Below are positions 54,633 to 62,226 of a stretch of DNA of 64,000 nucleotides, one piece after another; position 1 is the first letter of the stretch; the number at the start of each line of letters is the position of its first letter. The notes beneath the pieces were generated by a model. That model saw nothing but the letters and a program-made list of their open reading frames with translations. It was not told the origin of the DNA and made no database searches. The DNA is from an uncultured Alphaproteobacteria bacterium (GTDB taxonomy: Bacteria; Pseudomonadota; Alphaproteobacteria; Micavibrionales; Micavibrionaceae): assembly GCA_946481075.1 (NCBI GenBank), contig CAMLMC010000004.1, positions 81,863 through 145,862 of the forward strand. Direction: 5' to 3'. The position numbers and the translations under genes were made by a program.

Positions 54633-55805
54633 TTAAATCCCCTTTGGAATAAGGAACCAGTAACGGCCCTTGGCCTTCATCGGACCGGCCTTCGCTTCTG
54701 CCGCCGCACCCGATCCCCAGAACACATCGCCGCGCACCGGCCCGCGGATCGCGCCACCTGTATCCTGCGCCATCATCAGGCGGTTGAATGTCTTGCCCGA
54801 AAGATCCGTCACATCGGCGGACAAAAAGACAGGGAACCCATAAGGGAACAGACTGTGATCGATAGCGAGCGATCTTTGTGCGGTGAGTGCAATCCCTTCG
54901 CCGCCTTTCGGTCCTGTACCCGTGCCCTCGTTCTTCATTTCTTCAAAGAATACATAGGATTTGTTGGTGTTCATCAATTCATCGGCCTGTGCCGGATTTT
55001 CCCGCATCCAGCGCGTAATCGATTCCATCGACACATCCTCTTTCTTATAAATGCCGCGCTTTACCAGTTCGCGTCCGATCGCGTAATAAACATGGCCGTT
55101 CTGGCCGGCATAGCCAACGCGCATAATGGACCCATCATCAAGATGCACAATGCCGGAGCCTTGGACCTGCACAAAAAAGGCATCATGCGGATCATCGAGA
55201 TAGACGATAGGTTTTGCCCCCGCCAGCTTACCGGCAACAATCTGTTCCCGCGTTTCGTAAGGCTTTAATTTCCCGGCAAGAACGCGCCCCGCAATGCGCT
55301 GGCCCTTCAACTCTTCGCGGAATTCACCAAGGTCAACCATCACAAGATCATCGGGACGGGCCAGCAGCGGATGCTGATAGGCTCCGTGTTTCGTGCGCGA
55401 CCCATTCAGTGTGGATTCATAGTACCCTGTAAAAAGTCCTTCCGTGCTGCTGCCGTCGCTGACTTCGACAACCTTGAAATTGTTTTCCATGAAGCCGCGG
55501 ATGGCGGTGCCATCCGTCGCTGTTATGCCTTGCAGCCTGCGGCAATTTTCCTGCCATGGCCCATATGTGCCAAAGACAGGATTCGCGGAAAACTTCTCAT
55601 CTGGTGAGCGTTTCATGATGCGGGCGCAACTGGCCTCATATGCTTCGCGGAAATCAAACAAATCATCTTCATTCCATCCGGGAAGCGTGGAAAAGGAGGA
55701 TGCTTTGAACACCGGCTCTTTCGACTCTGCGTCCAGTTTCGGTCCTGTTCCAGCGCAGGCGGACAGGAATAACAGAGTCGACAAAATCGTGAAACGAATA
55801 TTCAT
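54633..55805 (-). CDS. mltA: Membrane-bound lytic murein transglycosylase A
   Basis: A 390-residue lipoprotein (lipobox LFLSAC, Cys17) of the MltA family, which cleaves peptidoglycan to 1,6-anhydromuropeptides. Landmarks: FTGYYESTLNGSRT, YLDDPHDAFFVQVQGSG (in parts), DGSIMRVGYAGQNGHVYYAIG, the C-terminal LTAQRSLAIDHSLFPYG and MMAQDTGGAIRGPVRGDVFW with the catalytic Asp. ATG 55805 has GGAGGT upstream. The mltA-Tim44-fxsA-secB neighbourhood is common in alphaproteobacteria. Confidence 0.93.
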   Translation of the reverse strand: MNIRFTILSTLLFLSACAGTGPKLDAESKEPVFKASSFSTLPGWNEDDLFDFREAYEASCARIMKRSPDEKFSANPVFGTYGPWQENCRRLQGITATDGTAIRGFMENNFKVVEVSDGSSTEGLFTGYYESTLNGSRTKHGAYQHPLLARPDDLVMVDLGEFREELKGQRIAGRVLAGKLKPYETREQIVAGKLAGAKPIVYLDDPHDAFFVQVQGSGIVHLDDGSIMRVGYAGQNGHVYYAIGRELVKRGIYKKEDVSMESITRWMRENPAQADELMNTNKSYVFFEEMKNEGTGTGPKGGEGIALTAQRSLAIDHSLFPYGFPVFLSADVTDLSGKTFNRLMMAQDTGGAIRGPVRGDVFWGSGAAAEAKAGPMKAKGRYWFLIPKGI

Positions 55806-55881
55806 GGATGACCTCCGGATAGACAAAAAATCCATACTCTGGCGAGTATGGATTGCTTTGCGCATTGCTGCAACGTCGTTG

Positions 55882-56697
55882 TTAAACGATGTGCGAATCC
55901 GGAACGGGCGTGCGCTCTTGTTCCTTCACATCGCCATCGCGGGTTTCATGGAGAAGCCAGCGTGGATCACGGCTTTTTAACGGCCTTGCAAAAGTCCAGA
56001 TATCGTTCATCTCGGTAATCCGGTCCGGGTCGCCGGACAGAATGGCGCCGTCCTTATCACGAACGACGCATGTTTCATCCGCAATAAAACGCATGGTGAC
56101 ACGCGCTTCGCCGTCTACAACTTCCGCCCCCATAATTTCAGCGCGGCGCACGGAATGGATTTCGGTTGAAACGCTCTCACCGCTTTGTTCACGCTGCTTG
56201 AGGGCGTGGTCGAATGCGGCATACACATGCGGAGTTAAAAGATTCTGCAGTGTATCGCGGTCGCCTTGCGCGAACGCCTCGACGATAATCGCAAAGGCGT
56301 CCTGCGCACCTTGTGCAAATGTTGCAATATCGAAGTCCCGCATCTGGTGGCCGATCATCGCCAGCCCGTCTTCGGTTGCGATCCCGCCCTCGACACTCAC
56401 ATTACGCGGCAAGACAGGCCGCGTATCGATGGACAGCGGCATATCATCGTCTGCGCTAAAGGCGGATGGGACGGGCTTTACCCCGTCGATATCCGCCTGC
56501 TTGTCTGGCTGGATGGTAAAAGGGTTCGGGCGTTCACGCTCGTCCCCGTGACGGGTTCCAAGGATGGAACGCAGCCAGAAAACCAGTCCGGCGGCAATCA
56601 GGGCATAAAGAAGGAGTTCGGCTTGCAATGGATCGCTTTCTTTATTGATATCGGTTGATAATCTTGAAATGTTCCTTAAGTTTAGCACGGTAATCAT
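55882..56697 (-). CDS. Tim44-like (TimA) domain protein
   Basis: A protein with an N-terminal membrane helix (YALIAAGLVFWLRSILGTRH) and a C-terminal Tim44-like domain (FDIATFAQGAQDAFAIIVEA, FAQGDRDTLQNLLTPHVYAA, MRFIADETCVVRDKDG), ending after a Trp-rich segment. The start is uncertain: an ATG at 56697 has no ribosome-binding site; a TTG at 56628 just before the membrane helix would match the usual start of alphaproteobacterial homologs. It is divergent from fxsA and followed by mltA. Confidence 0.85.
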   Translation of the reverse strand: MITVLNLRNISRLSTDINKESDPLQAELLLYALIAAGLVFWLRSILGTRHGDERERPNPFTIQPDKQADIDGVKPVPSAFSADDDMPLSIDTRPVLPRNVSVEGGIATEDGLAMIGHQMRDFDIATFAQGAQDAFAIIVEAFAQGDRDTLQNLLTPHVYAAFDHALKQREQSGESVSTEIHSVRRAEIMGAEVVDGEARVTMRFIADETCVVRDKDGAILSGDPDRITEMNDIWTFARPLKSRDPRWLLHETRDGDVKEQERTPVPDSHIV

Positions 56698-56758
56698 CAA
56701 CAAAGGAACGCTTTCCCGCCTAATCTGGCGGCGAATGGCCCAAAAAGCAAGGATTAGG

Positions 56759-57208
56759 ATGATCTTTTTATATGGCGCGGTGGCGCTTGTTTTCCTCGAA
56801 ATCGCCATATTCGTTATGGTGGGCGATGCCATTGGCTTTCTGGCGGCGCTTGCGTTGTTCTTCGGCGCGGGAATTCTGGGCGTGGCGCTGGTCCAGCATC
56901 AGGGGCTCGGCCTCCTCGCCCGCCTGAAATCGGCGCTGGATCGCGGGTTGATGCCGGTTGACGAAATGTTCGACGGCGCCTGCCTGATGGCGGCGGGGAT
57001 CCTGCTCTTCGTGCCGGGATTTCTCAGCGATATCCTGGCCTTCGCGCTTCTGGCCCCCTTCATTCGCAAGTATATGAAAGATTTTCTCACCCGTCGTTAC
57101 GGCGTTGATGGCACGGTGGTTCATCCGGATACGGGCGTTATCGAAGGCGAATTTATCCGGGTGCGGGAGGATGCAGCGCCCCTGAACCCGCCGCGCACGG
57201 GCTTGTAA
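56759..57208 (+). CDS. fxsA: FxsA family membrane protein
   Basis: A 149-residue protein with three or four helices: MIFLYGAVALVFLEIAIFVM, FLAALALFFGAGILGVALVQ, and the FDGACLMAAGILLFVPGFLS and ILAFALLAPF region, the FxsA core. FxsA in E. coli suppresses F exclusion of phage T7; its normal role is unknown. The ATG at 56759 has AAGGA 5 bases upstream; longer upstream frames run into the Tim44 gene. secB follows. Confidence 0.88.
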   Translation: MIFLYGAVALVFLEIAIFVMVGDAIGFLAALALFFGAGILGVALVQHQGLGLLARLKSALDRGLMPVDEMFDGACLMAAGILLFVPGFLSDILAFALLAPFIRKYMKDFLTRRYGVDGTVVHPDTGVIEGEFIRVREDAAPLNPPRTGL

Positions 57209-57260
57209 GCCGGCCGTCTTCATGCTACCCAAAAACCTCAATCCAAAGAGGTAGAGAATT

Positions 57261-57776
57261 ATGTCCGATCAGAACCAAAGCGATTCAAAGTCCCGCGTCG
57301 ATGTCGATGTGCCGGATCTTCCCGTTATGGTTCACGCACAATATGTGAAGGATCTTTCGTTTGAAAACCCGAACGCGCCGGACAGCCTCCGTCCGTCGAA
57401 GGCGCGGCCTGAAATGGACATCAACATCATGCTGGATGCGCGCCGCGTGCCGGATGACCAGAACCCCGATCTCTATGAAAGTGCCTTGAGCCTGAACGTC
57501 AAGGCAACCCGCGAAGGTCAGGTCGTCTTTATCTGTGAAATCGTTTATGGCGCGCTGGTCACCATCAAGGATGCGCCGGCGGACCGTATCAACCCGACAC
57601 TTTATATCGACGTACCCGCCATGATGTTCCCGTTTGTGCGGCAACTGGTCGCCAATGTCAGCGCGGCAGGCGGCGTCCCGCCCCTTTATCTGAACCCAAT
57701 CGACTTCCGCGGAATGTATCTGTCGCAACGGCGCGACCAATCCGCGCCGATCACGGCGACGGCGGGGAATGCTTAG
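57261..57776 (+). CDS. secB: Protein-export chaperone SecB
   Basis: A 171-residue SecB that keeps presecretory proteins unfolded and hands them to SecA. Landmarks are VHAQYVKDLSFENPNAP, the middle ALVTIKDAP-type strand and the MMFPFVRQLVANVSAAGGVP and PLYLNPIDF ending. A strong AAAGAGG ribosome-binding site precedes the ATG. It converges on the RCC1 gene with an 11-base gap. Confidence 0.95.
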   Translation: MSDQNQSDSKSRVDVDVPDLPVMVHAQYVKDLSFENPNAPDSLRPSKARPEMDINIMLDARRVPDDQNPDLYESALSLNVKATREGQVVFICEIVYGALVTIKDAPADRINPTLYIDVPAMMFPFVRQLVANVSAAGGVPPLYLNPIDFRGMYLSQRRDQSAPITATAGNA

Positions 57777-57787
57777 CAACATCAGGG

Positions 57788-60700
57788 CTATGGAGCTAAA
57801 ATTTCTGTAGGAACTTCGCGCTGAGTTGTCGTCCCGTCGCCAAGCTGACCATTGCTGTTGTATCCCCAGCAGTAGATCGCACCATCATTACGTATGGCAC
57901 AGCTATGAAGTCTTGAACTTGTAAGCTGCTTAAACGAATGCCCGCCCGACACGGCCGTTGGTATGCTTTTGTTAACTGTCGTATTATCACCTAGCTGACC
58001 AAAGGCATTATACCCCCAGCAATAGACCGCCGCATCGTTACGAAGACCGCAAGTAAAGTCTCCTGCGCTGGCAAGTTGAGTGAACACATGCCCGCCCGAC
58101 ACGGCTGTTGGTACGCTCTTGTTGACTGTAGTACCGTCACCTAGCTGGCCGTAATTATTATACCCCCAGCAATAAGCCGTGCCATCGTCTTTCAGGCCGC
58201 ATGTATGATAATACCCTAACGCAATCTGGGTAAAAGTATGCCCGCCGGATACGGCTGTCGGCACCAATTTCTGGGTTGTTGTGCTGTCGCCCAAAGTCCC
58301 ATACATATTAAATCCCCAGCAATAGGCCGTGCCATTGTCTTTCAGACCGCATGTATGGGTGTTCCCGCCTGCAAGTTGCGTGAACACGTGCCCGCCGGAT
58401 ACGGCTGTTGGTACGCTCTTATCAACAGTCGTATTGTCACCAATCTGGCCATTACTATTATATCCCCAGCAATAGGCAGTGCCGTCGTCTTTAAGCCCAC
58501 AGGGATGATTGCGCCCTGTTATTAGTTGCGTGAACACGTGCCCGCCGGATACGGCTGTTGGCACGCTCTTGTCAACAGTCGTATTGTCACCAATCTGGCC
58601 ATACTGGTTGAGGCCCCAGCAATAGGCCGCACCATTGTCCTTCAGGCCGCAGTTATGGTTGGCTCCGGTTGTCAGCTGTGTAAATACGTGTCCACCGGAC
58701 ACGGCTGTCGGTACCAATTTTTGTGTTGTTGTGCCGTCGCCAATCTGGCCATAATTGTTGTGTCCCCAACAATAAGAGACTCCATCGCTGCGAAGTCCGC
58801 AACTATAAAAACCTCCTTTTGCTGTGATCTTTCTCCACGGCGTTACTTGCGAAGGGTCCGTGAACGCAACCCACGCCGTGCCGTTGCAGTAATCATATTT
58901 CGGCGTGCCCCCCGTATAACGCATCGTCCCCGCAAGATCCGCGCTGCACGTGTTTGTATCATTGGCGAACATAAAGCTGCGGTTTTGATGGTCCATCAAT
59001 GAAAACTGCGGAACGGGCGCAGGGGTCGACCGACTGGTCGTCGTGCCATCGCCTAGTTCGCCGCTCCAGTTCGCGCCCCAGCATAAAACCATGCCGTTCG
59101 CCTTGATCCCGCAAGTGTGATAGGTGCCGGGCGCGATTTTGGCGTATGTGCCGTTTCCAAGAACAACGGTCGGACTGCTCCGGCCGGTTGTCGTGCCATC
59201 ACCCACTTGCCCCGATGCATTCTGCCCCCAGCAAAGCATGACGCCATCATGGCGCAGACCACAAGTATGCCATGTATCAGGGCCAAGCTGTGTGAATTTA
59301 TGACCACCGGTCACAAGCGTGGGCGTAGAACGGTTCGTTGTCGTACCATCGCCTAATTGACCATCGCTATTCTGGCCCCAGCAATATCCATCGCCATTTG
59401 TAACAATGCCGCAGGAACTGCTCATCCCTGGTTTAATGTCGACAAAGGACAGTCCGCCAATCACCGCCGTAGGAACATTGCGGTCGGTGTTTGTGCCATC
59501 GCCGACAGAAGCATATTCGTTGTATCCCCAGCAATAGGCCTGCCCGCCCGCCACAATGCCGCAGGCCATGGATTGTCCCAGCGCAAATTTGATGAATTTA
59601 TAACCGCCGCTTATGGCGACCGGCGCCGTACGGTTGGTCCAGCTAGCATCGCCTATCTGTCCCGATACATTGCTGCCCCAACAATAGGTGAGACCGTCTG
59701 TGCGCACGCCGCAACTGGAATATTCCCCCGCCTCGATCTGCGTAAATTTATGGCCACCGGAGACGGCCGTGGGCACGGATTTATCCACCGTGGTGCCATC
59801 GCCGATGGCGCCCGGTGCGTTTTCACCCCAGCACCATGCCGTACCGTCCGCCTTTAACGCACATGTATGTTCCGCGCCGCTATCGATCTGCACAAATGTA
59901 TGGCCGCCGCTCACAATGGTTGGAACGGATTTGGCGACCGTTGTGCCATCGCCCAACTGTCCGCTCCAGTTCGCGCCCCAGCAATAGGCCTGACCATCGG
60001 GCCGCAGACCGCACATATGTTCGTATCCGCCGCTCAGACGGTCTTCGAACAGGCCGTTGTAATCATACTGGCTGAAAGGCTGGTCGGTATAGGCGGGGCC
60101 ATAGGATGTGCCGTTGCAAAGTTCTATTCCATTGCTGGCGTGATAATGGACTGTCCCTTCGCGCCCCGCGCCGCAGGCGACCGAGTCTTGCGCGAATTTA
60201 TATGGACGGTTTTGTACGTCCACCATGGAGAAGCCGAGGACATGGGTGGGGATTGTTTTATACCCCGTAGTTCCATCGCCTAGCTGGCCGTATGCATTAC
60301 CGCCCCAACAATAGACTGCACCATTCGACTCTATGCCACAGGTGTTGTACATACTTCCTACAATTTTTGTAAATTTTTGGCCGCCCAGAACTGGTGTCGG
60401 TGCGCCTTTATTAGACATCGTATTGTCACCCAACTGACCCATATTATTTAATCCCCAGCAATAGCTCGCACCAGATGCTTCAATTCCGCATACATGATAA
60501 TAACCGCTAGCTATTTCCTTAAATGTCTGATCACCCAACACAGATTTGGGCGTAGAACTCAGGGTAGTTGTCCCATCGCCTAGTTGTGAGTAATCATTAC
60601 GACCCCAACAATAGGTTTTTCCGTCAGCGCGTAGACCACAAGTATGATACGACCCTCCCGATATCTGGATAAATTTATGACCACCGCTCACTGCTATAGG

Positions 60701-62224
60701 TGCGTAGGTGTTGGTTGTTGTGCCATCGCCAAGCTGATTGTCTGTATTTCTGCCCCAGCAATAGGCCGCACCATCCACACGTAAACCACAGGTGTGATAT
60801 GATCCACCAACAATTTTAACAAATTTATGACCGCCGGAAACCAGCGTCGGCGATGTGCGGTTTGTGGTAGTGTTATCTCCTATTTGGCCGGTAGTATTTG
60901 TACCCCAACAATAGGTTGCTCCATCTGTACGTATACCGCACGGAGTAGAGCTCATGTTTATACGTGCAAATTTATGACCTCCAGCAACCGGTGTTGGGGA
61001 GCTTCTGTTGGTTGTTGTGCCATCACCCAAAGAACCGCCCGCATTATACCCCCAGCAATAGGCCGTTCCATCTGCACGCAAGCCGCAAGTGCTATGGTAA
61101 CTCGCCTCGATCTGCACGAACTTATGACCTCCAGCAACCGGTGTTGGGGAGCTTCTGTTGGTTGTTGTGCCATCACCGATCTGATTATACTGGTTATCAC
61201 CCCAGCAATAGGCCGCACCGTCACTACGTAGGCCACAAGCATGATTGCTACCAGTCGTAATCTTCCCCTCGTAAAGCCCGCTATAACTTCCCCCGCCGCC
61301 ACCATTACCGCCCGTCACGGCGACATAGGCGCTGCCATCGCAGATTTCCATACCATTGGTTGCGTGATAGCGCAGCGTGCCCGCCGTGCCCGCCGCGCAA
61401 ACGCCATCGGTGGCCAGCGTTTCATCGGCGAGTTGGATCGGCCCTGCAATTTCCACCGATGCGCCCGATTTACCGGAAATTTTTTCGGTGATCAGTTCGG
61501 CGAATTCGCCAATCCCCGTATCCCTGTCAACCCCCGCGACCTTGACCCCGCCGCCATCGACGATTTCAAGGCTCTTGGCGATTTCGGCCGTCTCGGGTGA
61601 CCCGGATTTAATATTCCACAGTTCGCCCGCGCCGCCGCCCATCGCGCGCGCATCGGAAAAACTATGGGTCAGAACGATATCGTCGCTGTCGTTATCACGC
61701 ACGACATAGCCGCCCGCCGCATTCGCGCAAGAGGTCTGGAATATTTGATCGGGACCCGCCGAAATGACCGCGACCACCACGCCGGAAGCATCTTCTTCCC
61801 CCTCCAGTCTGTTATCGACGGCGCAGGTTCCGGCAATCCGCGCTGTGCCATGATCCCACGCACAGTATCCATATCTTGTCTTCCATGCATCCTGTTGCGA
61901 TGCGCCGATATCGGTGGGCAGAAGCCCGCCACCTGTTGGTGCGGGCGCTCCGCCCGCCGCCGCCCATGCGGGCGGTTCCGGCATACTATCCGCATCGCAA
62001 TCACCGCCGGATGGAGCGCGTGTAATGCTATTCAGCGCAAGCTTACCGGCAGCAATCATTTCGTTTTCAACGACGCTATATTGCGTGATTTGATTGATAA
62101 CATTCGCGGGACCTTTGACCGCCGTAACAGTGCCAACGCCGATTAATCCAACCATGCCAACAGCCGCGAACAACGTGAAGATAACATTTCCGGATTGGTG
62201 TTGTTTATTGTTCCATGCGACCAT
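57788..62224 (-). CDS. Giant RCC1-repeat protein with pilin-like N-terminus, about 1478 aa
   Basis: A non-cleaved or prepilin-like N-terminal helix (NKQHQSGNVIFTLFAAVGMV) leads into a pilin-like region (AWKTRYGYCAWDHGT and VVVAVISAGPDQIFQTSC, about residues 100-190). After a glycine-rich linker come 21 RCC1-type repeats of about 50 residues (consensus CGLRxDGxAYCWGxNxxGQL), each with a cysteine pair about ten residues apart. They fall into three blocks of seven, separated by two linkers with a CxxGxxGT-type element and a CNGT element. Three seven-bladed propellers are likely, exported and disulfide-bonded. The ATG at 62224 lies 2 bases after the upstream gene's stop, so the two are cotranscribed. 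Confidence 0.8.
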   Translation of the reverse strand: MVAWNNKQHQSGNVIFTLFAAVGMVGLIGVGTVTAVKGPANVINQITQYSVVENEMIAAGKLALNSITRAPSGGDCDADSMPEPPAWAAAGGAPAPTGGGLLPTDIGASQQDAWKTRYGYCAWDHGTARIAGTCAVDNRLEGEEDASGVVVAVISAGPDQIFQTSCANAAGGYVVRDNDSDDIVLTHSFSDARAMGGGAGELWNIKSGSPETAEIAKSLEIVDGGGVKVAGVDRDTGIGEFAELITEKISGKSGASVEIAGPIQLADETLATDGVCAAGTAGTLRYHATNGMEICDGSAYVAVTGGNGGGGGSYSGLYEGKITTGSNHACGLRSDGAAYCWGDNQYNQIGDGTTTNRSSPTPVAGGHKFVQIEASYHSTCGLRADGTAYCWGYNAGGSLGDGTTTNRSSPTPVAGGHKFARINMSSTPCGIRTDGATYCWGTNTTGQIGDNTTTNRTSPTLVSGGHKFVKIVGGSYHTCGLRVDGAAYCWGRNTDNQLGDGTTTNTYAPIAVSGGHKFIQISGGSYHTCGLRADGKTYCWGRNDYSQLGDGTTTLSSTPKSVLGDQTFKEIASGYYHVCGIEASGASYCWGLNNMGQLGDNTMSNKGAPTPVLGGQKFTKIVGSMYNTCGIESNGAVYCWGGNAYGQLGDGTTGYKTIPTHVLGFSMVDVQNRPYKFAQDSVACGAGREGTVHYHASNGIELCNGTSYGPAYTDQPFSQYDYNGLFEDRLSGGYEHMCGLRPDGQAYCWGANWSGQLGDGTTVAKSVPTIVSGGHTFVQIDSGAEHTCALKADGTAWCWGENAPGAIGDGTTVDKSVPTAVSGGHKFTQIEAGEYSSCGVRTDGLTYCWGSNVSGQIGDASWTNRTAPVAISGGYKFIKFALGQSMACGIVAGGQAYCWGYNEYASVGDGTNTDRNVPTAVIGGLSFVDIKPGMSSSCGIVTNGDGYCWGQNSDGQLGDGTTTNRSTPTLVTGGHKFTQLGPDTWHTCGLRHDGVMLCWGQNASGQVGDGTTTGRSSPTVVLGNGTYAKIAPGTYHTCGIKANGMVLCWGANWSGELGDGTTTSRSTPAPVPQFSLMDHQNRSFMFANDTNTCSADLAGTMRYTGGTPKYDYCNGTAWVAFTDPSQVTPWRKITAKGGFYSCGLRSDGVSYCWGHNNYGQIGDGTTTQKLVPTAVSGGHVFTQLTTGANHNCGLKDNGAAYCWGLNQYGQIGDNTTVDKSVPTAVSGGHVFTQLITGRNHPCGLKDDGTAYCWGYNSNGQIGDNTTVDKSVPTAVSGGHVFTQLAGGNTHTCGLKDNGTAYCWGFNMYGTLGDSTTTQKLVPTAVSGGHTFTQIALGYYHTCGLKDDGTAYCWGYNNYGQLGDGTTVNKSVPTAVSGGHVFTQLASAGDFTCGLRNDAAVYCWGYNAFGQLGDNTTVNKSIPTAVSGGHSFKQLTSSRLHSCAIRNDGAIYCWGYNSNGQLGDGTTTQREVPTEILAP
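60972..61177. repeat. Exact 56-base direct repeat, 150-base period, inside the RCC1 gene
   Basis: Bases 60972-61027 and 61122-61177 are identical. The period of 150 bases equals one blade (50 codons), so this is a recent blade duplication or gene conversion within a larger tandem array of diverged repeats spanning most of 57.8-64.0 kb. Confidence 0.9.
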
Positions 62225-62226
62225 CC

